18,580 nucleotides of DNA from DTU078 sp002397345 (lineage in GTDB: Bacteria > Bacillota > Clostridia > Oscillospirales > CAG-272), in assembly GCA_937875545.1 (NCBI GenBank), contig CALLYE010000167.1:1-18580 (forward strand), in the 5' to 3' direction. Made by a program: the position numbers and the translations under genes. The notes below the pieces were generated by a model. That model was given only the letters and a program-made list of their open reading frames with translations, made no database searches and had not been told where the DNA came from. Below, one piece after another: positions 1-5,840 of this stretch (positions are counted from its first letter, which is position 1; every line of letters begins with the position of its first letter).

Positions 1-456
1 CAGTGTCAGACCCCACTCGCCGATCGCACGGCAGGCGGCGATATCGGCGGCGCGAATCTCCTCCGCTTTTTTTCGCAGCAGCGCGAGGTTTTCGTCGACA
101 GTGCGCGCCGGGTCGACCGACCCTGTCATTTCGCGCAGCGCCCACGACAGATTGACTGCCGTCGGGCGCGATGAGTTTAAATAATCGGCGGTTTCGCGGA
201 GTTTCGCGATAAAATCGGACGTTCCGCCCGCGCCAAAACGCAACGCCGCGCAGTACAGCCCGATCGCCGCCGCAACGCCTATCGCGGGAGCGCCCCGTAC
301 CCGCAGCGATTTTATGGCCTCGTATATCTCGTCCGGTTCGGTAAGCTCCAGCAGCGCCATCTCTCCGGGCAATTTAGTCTGATCGATAATCCGCAGCGCG
401 CGCTTGTCCGCGGAAAAATCTACGGTGTCGGGCAGTTTACAATTGCTACTGTTCAT
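1..456 (-). CDS. mtnA: MtnA-type aldose-1-phosphate isomerase, N-terminal 152 residues (3' end off window)
   Basis: The minus frame is open from an ATG at 456 to the window edge. Seen: KLPGEM (29-33 area), RGAPAIG (54-60) and RPTAVNLSWA (97-106), the hallmark N-terminal motifs of S-methyl-5-thioribose-1-phosphate isomerase, a member of the eIF2B/MtnA/ribose-1,5-bisphosphate isomerase superfamily. The family converts a 5-substituted ribose 1-phosphate to the ribulose 1-phosphate in the cytosol. The catalytic Cys and Asp lie beyond the edge and cannot be checked. The start overlaps the stop of the upstream dehydrogenase gene as ATGA, so the two are probably translationally coupled. The substrate could be methylthioribose-1-P, 5-deoxyribose-1-P (as for DrdI) or ribose-1,5-bisphosphate. 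The neighbours are not a classical methionine salvage set, so the symbol denotes family, not proven pathway. Confidence 0.9.
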   Translation of the reverse strand, partial: MNSSNCKLPDTVDFSADKRALRIIDQTKLPGEMALLELTEPDEIYEAIKSLRVRGAPAIGVAAAIGLYCAALRFGAGGTSDFIAKLRETADYLNSSRPTAVNLSWALREMTGSVDPARTVDENLALLRKKAEEIRAADIAACRAIGEWGLTL

Positions 457-1664
457 CTTTTTTGTAACTCCGCGATAATATCGTAAAACGAGCCGCCTTT
501 ATACTGCGAAAGCAGCGAATACGCGTGTCTGATCGTCATTGCAAGATCGCAGCCCGAGTCAACTATGGCGCTGTACTGCGCCATTGCGGCGTCAAGCCCG
601 TTGTTTTTGACGAAGTTCACAACCCCGCGCGACGAATCGTCGGAATCGAACATATAACCCGCCGCGATCCCCGCGCAGATGTGCGTGGGGATGATGCCAT
701 GCTTATAGCAGAGTTTAGCCGCGCCGACGAGCCGGTCATATTCGCCCAGCTTGCGTTTTGTGTCACGTCCGACACGCTCCACAGTGTCGCCCAGCAGTTT
801 ATTTTTAAAACGCAGGAGCAGATCTTCCACATGCCAGTATATCTCGCTAAAAGGTACGCTATGCTCGGCTGACAACGCGAGGGCGCTCTCTATCAGCGCG
901 CGCAGGACGGGGAGCTGTATCTCGGGGTCGCGCGCCGCTTCCCACACATAGGTATAGCCCTTGAGCGCGCCGAGGTACGCGGTCATCGCGTGGCTCATAT
1001 TGTGCAGAAACAGTTTGCGCTCTATGAAAAAGCCGAAGGGCGAGAAGGGTATCATGTTCGCGATTTCGGGAATTTCCCCCTTAAAAGCCGCGCGATCGAC
1101 AGGCAGCTCGCAATATTCTTCCACGCATACCGCCAGAGGGTTGCCCTGTGACAATTCGGGCGGCGTGGCGGGCACCATGCGCCCGATAGACGGTTCGACA
1201 AGCCCTATATACGCGTCGAAATATTCTTTGTCCCCGTCCGAAAGATGCTCTTTAACCAGTCCCGCGAAATATGAATCCGCGCCGATCATGTTTTCGCAGA
1301 TTATCACGTTGAGGGGCGAGGACACCCCGCGCTCACGCCGGAGCGCGACCCCCGCGGCAAACGGCTCCGCGATAAAACGCAGGACATTCACGCCGACTGC
1401 CGTCGCCGCGATATCGGCGTCTGCGATCGCCGCCGCGACGGCAGCCGTATCGCGCCCGTTCACGCCGCTCACGTGCTTGACGCGGAATTCTTCATACCTG
1501 TCGCCCCGCGTGATATAGATGGGATATGATCTGTCGGCGTTGAGCCGAGAAACCACCTCCGTATTAACGTCCACAAACGCGGTTTCATATCCTGACATAT
1601 AAAAAAGCTGTCCGATAAAACCCCGTCCGATATTACCCGCGCCGTACATTAACGCTTTTTTCAT
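453..1664 (-). CDS. Mannitol-1-phosphate 5-dehydrogenase-like polyol-phosphate dehydrogenase
   Basis: The 403-residue protein belongs to the long-chain polyol dehydrogenase family, which interconverts ketose (phosphates) and sugar alcohols with NAD(H). Seen: the N-terminal Rossmann motif GAGNIGRGFIG (8-18) followed by an acidic residue at the end of strand 2 (FVDVN, D32), which favours NAD over NADP. The catalytic signature K217-x4-N222-x2-H225 lies inside KLFLHNMSHAMTAYLG. Length is close to MtlD (about 380). Its gene is first in a minus-strand operon and overlaps the MtnA-type isomerase by four bases. No mannitol PTS gene is nearby and the partners are an isomerase and a divergent PfkB kinase, so the substrate is more likely the ketose phosphate made by the isomerase than fructose-6-P. 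That substrate is inference; the family assignment is firm. A purine-rich GGGGG lies seven bases before the ATG. Confidence 0.88.
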   Translation of the reverse strand: MKKALMYGAGNIGRGFIGQLFYMSGYETAFVDVNTEVVSRLNADRSYPIYITRGDRYEEFRVKHVSGVNGRDTAAVAAAIADADIAATAVGVNVLRFIAEPFAAGVALRRERGVSSPLNVIICENMIGADSYFAGLVKEHLSDGDKEYFDAYIGLVEPSIGRMVPATPPELSQGNPLAVCVEEYCELPVDRAAFKGEIPEIANMIPFSPFGFFIERKLFLHNMSHAMTAYLGALKGYTYVWEAARDPEIQLPVLRALIESALALSAEHSVPFSEIYWHVEDLLLRFKNKLLGDTVERVGRDTKRKLGEYDRLVGAAKLCYKHGIIPTHICAGIAAGYMFDSDDSSRGVVNFVKNNGLDAAMAQYSAIVDSGCDLAMTIRHAYSLLSQYKGGSFYDIIAELQKR

Positions 1665-1731
1665 TTTTCGCCCCCGCTAATATTTTATACGGGCGACAGA
1701 TAGCCGTCCCGCATTTTACGGGCGGATATAT

Positions 1732-1768
1732 CCCCAAATCGGTTTTCCGATTTGGGGCGATTCGCCCC
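1732..1768. repeat. Two overlapping inverted repeats in the leader of the reductase-isomerase operon
   Basis: CCCCAAATCGG (1732-1742) and CCGATTTGGGG (1747-1757) form a perfect 11-bp stem with a TTTT loop. GGGGCG (1754-1759) and CGCCCC (1763-1768) form a second stem. They share 1754-1757, so only one can form at a time. The pair lies downstream of the minus-strand promoter, within the untranslated leader. The second hairpin plus CTACAAATTT resembles short dispersed repeats common in Clostridia genomes (recalled), so it may be a REP-type repeat rather than a control site. Confidence 0.7.
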
Positions 1769-1787
1769 TACAAATTTTGAAAAACTG

Positions 1788-1816
1788 TTTACATGAATTA
1801 TTATATATGATATAAT
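1788..1816 (+). promoter_or_regulatory. Sigma-A promoter of the PfkB kinase-GNAT unit
   Basis: TTTACA (1788-1793), a 17-base spacer and TATAAT (1811-1816) with an extended -10 TG at 1808-1809. The predicted start near 1823 gives a ~190-nt leader holding the tandem repeats. It overlaps the opposing promoter. Confidence 0.75.
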
Positions 1817-1828
1817 CTCATAAATCAA
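1800..1828 (-). promoter_or_regulatory. Sigma-A promoter of the reductase-isomerase operon
   Basis: Read on the minus strand: TTGATT (1828-1823), a 17-base spacer and TATAAT (1805-1800). The predicted start near 1793 falls inside the -35 of the opposing plus-strand promoter, so the two promoters cannot be occupied together. Confidence 0.65.
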
Positions 1829-1840
1829 TGTACATTATAT

Positions 1841-2000
1841 CACAAATTTCGGATTTTTAAAACAAGGAAATTTGTGATTGGATTTGCTGCCGCAAATCAT
1901 AACACAAATCTCCAGTTTTAAAGCAAAAAAATTTGTGATTGGATTTGTTACCGCAAATCATAACACAAATTACCAAATTTAAAACAAAAAAATGATGTGA
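1841..2000. repeat. Tandem ~61-bp dyad repeats (2 full units plus a partial) in the kinase leader
   Basis: Units begin with CACAAAT at 1841, 1903 and 1964. Each full unit has an A-rich middle, then ATTTGTGATTGGATTTG, a short loop and GCAAATCATAA. Within a unit TCACAAATTTC (1840-1850) pairs with GAAATTTGTGA (1867-1877). Across the unit border ATTTGTG/CACAAAT plus GATTTGC/GCAAATC make a two-step hairpin (1870-1909, and again 1931-1970). The third unit diverges where the kinase ribosome binding site GTGAGG begins. The function could be a repressor binding array or an RNA structure. Confidence 0.8.
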
Positions 2001-2011
2001 GGTATATATTT

Positions 2012-3037
2012 ATGAATAAAGGTATTATTGTCGCGGGAAACCTGATCGTTGACATGCTTAAAAAAATTGATATCTATCCGGATTCGTGCAATTTAACTAC
2101 GATCAGGGCGGTTTCGCGCTCGAGCGGAGGGCTGGTTAACAACTGCATCGTCGATTTCGCCCGGCTCGACCCAAATCTGCCGCTTACGGCGGTCGGACGC
2201 ATAGGGGACGATGAATACGGCGCGTTTGTACTTGACAATTTACATAAATATAAAAATATCGACACCTCGGGTATAAAAATCGGCGGACAGACCTCGTTTA
2301 CAGACGTCATGTACGACAGCGAGCGCCGAACCCGTGCGTATTTCCAGTTCCGGGGCGCGAACGCCGAGCTTGATGTGAACGATTTCGATTTCGATAAGCT
2401 CGAGGGCGATATACTGCATGTCGGCTATATGCTGCTGCTCGACGCGCTTGACGCTGCGGACAGCGAATACGGCACGCGTATGGCGCGTCTGCTTGCGGCG
2501 GCAAAAGCGAAAGGCATTAAGACGTCGATTGACGTGGTGAGCGAGGAGAGCGACCGTTACGAAACCGTTGTGCGTCCGAGCCTGAAATATCTCGACTACT
2601 GCATTATAAACGAAACCGAAGCCGGCAAGATCACCGGCGTCCGCGTTACAAAAGACGACGGGAGCGTTGACGACGACGCTATCCCGGAGGTATGCCGCCG
2701 TCTGCGCGAGGGCGGCGTATCCGAGTGGATCGTTATACACGCGCGCGACAACAGTTATGGACTGGACAGGAACGGCACATATTACCAGCTCGGCGCGCTG
2801 GATATTCCGCGCTCACTTATCAAGGGCACGACCGGCGCGGGCGACGCCTTCTGCACGGGCGTGCTTTTGGGCGCGTACCGCGGCATGGGCCTGCTCGAAG
2901 CGATGAAGCTGGGTACGGCGGCGGCATCGTGCTGCATCCTCGAGCCGGGCGCGTCCGACGGCGTGCGCGGCTATGCGGCGACAATGGAACTGTACGGCTC
3001 CTATCCCGAGCCGGCGCTGAAGGTTTGCAGGCTGTAA
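2012..3037 (+). CDS. PfkB-family carbohydrate kinase
   Basis: The 341-residue ribokinase-like kinase phosphorylates a sugar, nucleoside or sugar phosphate with ATP in the cytosol. Seen: an N-terminal VAGNLIVDML strand, the substrate-side GG at 39-40, VGRIGDDEYG (61-70), the Mg-binding NxxE-type segment IINETEAGK (198-206), and the C-terminal signature KGTTGAGDAF (271-280) with GAGD anion hole and catalytic base D278. The Asp usually before TTGAGD is replaced by Lys-Gly, a variation worth noting. I chose the ATG at 2012 because GTGAGG (1997-2002) sits nine bases upstream as its Shine-Dalgarno; the longer GTG reading would start inside that site. The stop is one base before the GNAT start. Context suggests that kinase, isomerase and reductase share a sugar-phosphate route. 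Exact substrate unknown. Confidence 0.9.
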   Translation: MNKGIIVAGNLIVDMLKKIDIYPDSCNLTTIRAVSRSSGGLVNNCIVDFARLDPNLPLTAVGRIGDDEYGAFVLDNLHKYKNIDTSGIKIGGQTSFTDVMYDSERRTRAYFQFRGANAELDVNDFDFDKLEGDILHVGYMLLLDALDAADSEYGTRMARLLAAAKAKGIKTSIDVVSEESDRYETVVRPSLKYLDYCIINETEAGKITGVRVTKDDGSVDDDAIPEVCRRLREGGVSEWIVIHARDNSYGLDRNGTYYQLGALDIPRSLIKGTTGAGDAFCTGVLLGAYRGMGLLEAMKLGTAAASCCILEPGASDGVRGYAATMELYGSYPEPALKVCRL

Positions 3038-3038
3038 T

Positions 3039-3767
3039 ATGCCCGCAGAATTAATTATCGAAGATTCGCTTGACTGCGGCGGCTTGTCAGAGATAGCGAT
3101 ACCGTTTGAGGTTGCCGCCTGTGGTGACGGTGTGACGACCGTGCGCGCCTGCGCCGAGCTTGAAGCCGCTGCCCGCGATTTTATAAACCGCTTCGCCGGT
3201 ATTGAATTATCGCCGGAGGCTGTAGCTTTTATCGAATCGGCGGCGGCTCCGCTGCTCGAGCGCGAGAACTTAGTGCCGACCGGCGACTGCGGGAGCATGA
3301 GGATTTTCAGGTATAACGGCGCCCCCGACACGATATATAACGGCAGACCCGCCGGGGAGGCGTGCGAAGCCGTGCCGTTCGACCCGTCAGCCGGCTTTGA
3401 CAACCTGACCACCTTTGACCTTGATTATATGTACTCGCTCGGGCAGCGCATTTTGGTCGTGATACGCGATAACGCAGTAGTGTCCGCGGCGGCAGCATCG
3501 CCGTGCGGCGGCGACAGGGCGGAGCTCAGCGTCGAAACTGCGGACGGCTATACGGGGCGGGGTTACGCATCCGCATGTGCCGCCGCGCTCGCGCGGATGC
3601 TGCATGAGGAGGGCGTTACAGCGCTGTATCTGGCGCAGGAGGACAACCCCGCGTCCCATGCGGCAGCGCGTAAAGCGGGTTTCGGTGAAGCCGGCGGGAT
3701 GTATCAGCTTGTATGCCGTAAAAAAACAAAACGGCGGAAATTTCGATTCCGTAAATTTTTAGTGTAA
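3039..3767 (+). CDS. GNAT-family N-acetyltransferase with an uncharacterised N-terminal half
   Basis: The 242-residue protein has its GNAT signature in the C-terminal half: a beta-strand ILVVIRDNAVVSAAA (138-152), then ELSVETADGYTGRGYAS (162-178) with the acetyl-CoA pyrophosphate-binding RGYAS turn, and DNPASHAAARKAGF (202-215), the classical N-x-A-S...KxGF end. The first ~120 residues match no family I recognise and may position the acceptor. It lies one base after the kinase, so it is co-transcribed and likely acts on the same metabolite or is a housekeeping passenger. Odd feature: codons 238-242 and the stop are supplied by a 62-bp palindromic repeat beginning exactly at 3750. The native C-terminus has therefore probably been replaced, leaving a basic KKTKRRKFRFRKFLV tail. 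Confidence 0.82.
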   Translation: MPAELIIEDSLDCGGLSEIAIPFEVAACGDGVTTVRACAELEAAARDFINRFAGIELSPEAVAFIESAAAPLLERENLVPTGDCGSMRIFRYNGAPDTIYNGRPAGEACEAVPFDPSAGFDNLTTFDLDYMYSLGQRILVVIRDNAVVSAAAASPCGGDRAELSVETADGYTGRGYASACAAALARMLHEEGVTALYLAQEDNPASHAAARKAGFGEAGGMYQLVCRKKTKRRKFRFRKFLV

Positions 3768-3811
3768 ACGCAGCTTTAAATTGCGATGTTGCATTTACTT
3801 TGAGAATTTAC
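3750..3811. repeat. 62-bp palindromic element, copy 1
   Basis: Matches 4452-4513 at 57 of 62 positions in the same orientation. The arms (CGTAAAT..., ...GAGAATTTAC) are imperfectly inverted. The left arm here has drifted more than in copy 2. It contains the GNAT stop codon at 3765-3767. Confidence 0.85.
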
Positions 3812-3872
3812 AAAAATTCCGGTTCCGGCGAAAAAATAAAAATTATGTCCGACGAAAAATAAAAATTAACTC

Positions 3873-3901
3873 TTGCATTTTAAATTACAGTGTGTTATAA
3901 T
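3873..3901 (+). promoter_or_regulatory. Promoter of the tRNA-Val gene with upstream A-rich element
   Basis: TTGCAT (3873-3878), a 17-base spacer and TATAAT (3896-3901) with extended -10 TG (3893-3894). The A-rich tract at about 3853-3870, directly upstream of the -35, looks like an UP element, as expected for a stable RNA gene. Confidence 0.75.
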
Positions 3902-3910
3902 ATGGAGCGT

Positions 3911-3935
3911 GCCGCATGAAGTGCTTTTATGCGGC
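3911..3935 (+). other. Hairpin in the tRNA 5' leader
   Basis: GCCGCAT (3911-3917) pairs perfectly with ATGCGGC (3929-3935) around an 11-nt loop. It lies six bases before the mature 5' end, in the part RNase P would remove. Confidence 0.6.
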
Positions 3936-3941
3936 AAACTC

Positions 3942-4018
<77 letters not shown>

Positions 4019-4055
4019 GAAAAGAAACGTCAATATTGATACAATGTTGATGCAC

Positions 4056-4084
4056 GAAAAAGCCCAGTAATACTGGGCTTTTTC
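4056..4084. terminator. Intrinsic terminator after tRNA-Val (symmetrical)
   Basis: GAAAAAGCCCAGT (4056-4068) and ACTGGGCTTTTTC (4072-4084) are perfect complements around AAT. The A and T ends make it readable from either strand. Confidence 0.85.
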
Positions 4085-4105
4085 ATATTTTAGGGCAAAA
4101 ATCAG

Positions 4106-4129
4106 GTCGCCTATTAAGGCGGCTTTTTT
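4106..4129 (+). terminator. Second intrinsic terminator after tRNA-Val
   Basis: GTCGCC (4106-4111) pairs with GGCGGC (4118-4123) with one G-T wobble and a six-base loop, followed by six T (4124-4129). Confidence 0.7.
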
Positions 4130-4220
4130 GCTTTTTTGAAACCCTATCGTGAAAAGATGCAACCGCTCTGCGTTACCTCCCTACTTTTCGTGAAAAGATT
4201 CAAAAATAAGGGCAATTAAA

Positions 4221-4340
4221 ATGAAAAATAAAACAGGCGTATTGTTCGGACGTTTAATGCGCCATATTTTGCGCAACCCGGACACGATTATTACGGTCGC
4301 AATTATGCCGATTATGATTATGCTGTTGTTTTCGCTATGA
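4221..4340 (+). pseudogene. N-terminal stump of an ABC-2 type transporter permease
   Basis: The 39-codon frame reads MKNKTGVLFGRLMRHILRNP, then DTIITVAIMPIMIMLLF, then SL and a stop. This is the characteristic N-terminus of DrrB-like ABC-2 permeases (usual length about 250): a cytoplasmic start followed by the first membrane helix with its PIMxMLLF core. The rest of the protein is not found in any frame downstream, so this is a truncation rather than a point stop. A weak AAGGGC lies about ten bases before the ATG. It sits between the tRNA terminators and the second palindromic element, consistent with deletion at a tRNA-adjacent hot spot. It could still be translated as a single-helix peptide, but nothing suggests a function. 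Confidence 0.6.
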
Positions 4341-4379
4341 GAGTTTATAAGCGCAGGGCGGCTTCAACAAGCAAATGAA

Positions 4380-4397
4380 GCCCGCCGTTGTGCGGGC
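4380..4397. other. GC-rich hairpin after the permease stump
   Basis: GCCCGC (4380-4385) and GCGGGC (4392-4397) pair around CGTTGT, followed by a T-rich tract (4401-4409). An upstream GGCGGCTTC (about 4358-4366 region) can pair with GAAGCCCGCC instead. It may be a weak or leftover terminator. Confidence 0.45.
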
Positions 4398-4451
4398 GGA
4401 TTTATTTTTGGCGTTGTGGGTACCACAAGACATTGCTTGCTCAATTAATCA

Positions 4452-4514
4452 CGTAAATTCTCAGTGTAAACGCAACTTTAAATTGCACTGTTGCATTTAC
4501 TTTGAGAATTTACG
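4452..4514. repeat. 62/63-bp palindromic element, copy 2
   Basis: Inverted arms 4452-4476 and 4490-4514 match at 22 of 25 positions around a 13-base loop. It is the better preserved palindrome of the two copies. There is no open reading frame inside, so any movement would need an outside transposase, as for a MITE or REP element. Confidence 0.85.
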
Positions 4515-4547
4515 GCTCCATTAATCAACAGGTGTTGATAACTGCGA

Positions 4548-4576
4548 TTGCATTACGGGCATTTTGATGATATAAT
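4548..4576 (+). promoter_or_regulatory. Promoter of the AlkZ-like gene
   Basis: TTGCAT (4548-4553), a 17-base spacer and TATAAT (4571-4576) with extended -10 TG (4568-4569). The predicted start near 4583 leaves a ~130-nt leader. Confidence 0.75.
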
Positions 4577-4582
4577 TTTATG

Positions 4583-4713
4583 CAGGAAAGTTCCTTCTTT
4601 GAAAAGGTATGTTTTCGTAGCGATGATTTCGTCGAAGGCTATCCCCCCACGGGTGAAACCGTCCCCGCTTTTGGCAATGACTGCGTCGTGCGAAAATATT
4701 TAAGGAAAAATTA
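4583..4713 (+). other. Leader of the AlkZ-like gene with several hairpins; possible conserved RNA element
   Basis: The ~130-nt untranslated stretch contains CCTT/AAGG (4593-4608 area), CGATGA/TCGTCG (4621-4634) and ACGG-GTGAAA-CCGT (4649-4662) stems. A 44-codon open frame (4580-4714) crosses it, but its ATG lies before the predicted transcript start and has no ribosome binding site. AAGGA at 4702-4706 serves the downstream ATG. Confidence 0.35.
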
Positions 4714-5697
4714 ATGGATAAGATAACCGAACAAATATTACAAAGGCGTATGCACGGGTTGTATTTGTCCCGCCGGTGCGAAGATATTACCGAGCTCTCG
4801 CGTGAGCTTCTCGGACTGCATTGCTGGTTTCACCGCAATGTCGCTTTTTCTGCGCTGATCCGCGGCGCGGAGCTGGAGGGCTGGAAGGACGCGCTCACCA
4901 AAACTTGGGTTCACCACGCGCTACATGGCGTGGCACCCGACGATCTGCCGACGCTGCTCGCGCTCAATTCGGGAGAGTGGCGTTGGGGGGAACAGTACAA
5001 AGAAATAGCCGACAAGGTTATAAGTCTCATGGAGGACGGTGTCTATTCCCGTGCCGAAATGCGCCGTATATTCGCCGGGGAATACGACAGGCGCACAATC
5101 GACAGGGCGTTGTCGCCGTGGGGAGGCGTTTTTTGCGAGTTGGCGCGACTGGGCAAGGTCGTGTTCCGCAATATGACCAGCCGCGACTTCGATTTGATAG
5201 ACGCCGAGCCGACGCAGACGTTCGGTGAGGTGCTGCCCGGACTGTTCCGCAGGTTTTTAGCCGTTTACGGCCCTGCGACGCTTGCGGACGCGGCGTGGTT
5301 TTTCGGCTTAATTAAAGATCGAAAAAAGGAACTGTTTGCTTTGAATCTGGACGGTTATTCGCGGTTTGAATATAACAAAAGCGTGTATTATTACATAGAA
5401 GGCAACGCGGATACGGGCGATATTCCTGAGTTGATGCTGTTGTCCGGGTTTGATCCGTTTATCGTATCATACGCGGAACGGAGCGCGGTTTTGCCGCCGG
5501 AATATAAAAGCGCGGTAATAATGAAATCGGGTATATGCCTCCCGACGATCGCGGTAAACGGGCAGGTGGCGGGGCTTTGGAATATCAAGAAAGGCGAACC
5601 GGTTGTGGAGTTTTTCACGGTGCAGCCCAAACGGATTAAAGACGCCGCGTGGGAGCTGGCCGATAATATTTGTTGGCAGATGCAGCAGCAAATATAA
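4714..5697 (+). CDS. Winged-helix DNA-binding protein of the AlkZ/YcaQ (HTH_42) family, probably without glycosylase residues
   Basis: The 327-residue protein matches the HTH_42 family, which includes the DNA glycosylases AlkZ and YcaQ that remove bases from interstrand crosslinks. Seen: the N-terminal RMHGLYLSRR helix, LLGLHCWFHRNVAFSALIRG (32-51), a central winged-helix stretch, and the diagnostic C-terminal block LLSGFDPFIVSYAERSAVLP (243-262) followed by PTIAVNGQVAGLWNIKKGEP. The family's catalytic Gln-x-Gln/Asp normally sits at GLQAQ; here it reads GLHCW, so both glutamines are gone and base-excision activity is doubtful. It may bind DNA only, or act by another residue. Start ATG 4714 has AAGGA seven bases upstream, and it carries its own promoter. 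It is a single-gene unit with no linked crosslinking-agent biosynthesis genes. Confidence 0.82.
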   Translation: MDKITEQILQRRMHGLYLSRRCEDITELSRELLGLHCWFHRNVAFSALIRGAELEGWKDALTKTWVHHALHGVAPDDLPTLLALNSGEWRWGEQYKEIADKVISLMEDGVYSRAEMRRIFAGEYDRRTIDRALSPWGGVFCELARLGKVVFRNMTSRDFDLIDAEPTQTFGEVLPGLFRRFLAVYGPATLADAAWFFGLIKDRKKELFALNLDGYSRFEYNKSVYYYIEGNADTGDIPELMLLSGFDPFIVSYAERSAVLPPEYKSAVIMKSGICLPTIAVNGQVAGLWNIKKGEPVVEFFTVQPKRIKDAAWELADNICWQMQQQI

Positions 5698-5787
5698 TGA
5701 ACGCGGCGGTCAACGCCGTTCAGATTGCCGGGAAAATGCCGGGTTGAAAGTCGTTGTAGGATTACAAACAAATCTCGGCTAAAAATG

Positions 5788-5817
5788 TTGCGACAATATG
5801 ATATTATAGTGTTATAC
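5788..5817 (+). promoter_or_regulatory. Promoter of the AraC-family gene
   Basis: TTGCGA (5788-5793), an 18-base spacer and TTATAC (5812-5817). The predicted start is only a few bases before the Shine-Dalgarno, giving a very short leader. Confidence 0.45.
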
Positions 5818-5840
5818 TTTGTTTGAAAGGAGGGATATTC

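Larger units (their letters stand above)
1665..2011. other. Divergent intergenic control region of the sugar-phosphate cluster
   Basis: This 347-bp gap between the divergent reductase and kinase genes contains no credible gene. It holds, left to right, a pair of overlapping inverted repeats (1732-1768), two face-to-face overlapping promoters (1788-1828) and tandem ~61-bp dyad repeats (1841-2000). Each is described separately. Confidence 0.85.

Noticed and set aside
525..1518. Plus-strand frames across the reductase gene
   Set aside because: Shadows of a well-motivated minus-strand gene, with no ribosome binding sites or recognisable motifs.
1841..2000. Possible CRISPR array
   Set aside because: The whole ~61-bp unit repeats with no unique spacers, has only 2.6 copies, and no cas gene is present.
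4580..4714. 44-codon gene upstream of the AlkZ-like gene
   Set aside because: Its ATG lies three bases after the -10 hexamer, before the expected transcript start, and has no ribosome binding site. Kept only as part of a leader of interest.
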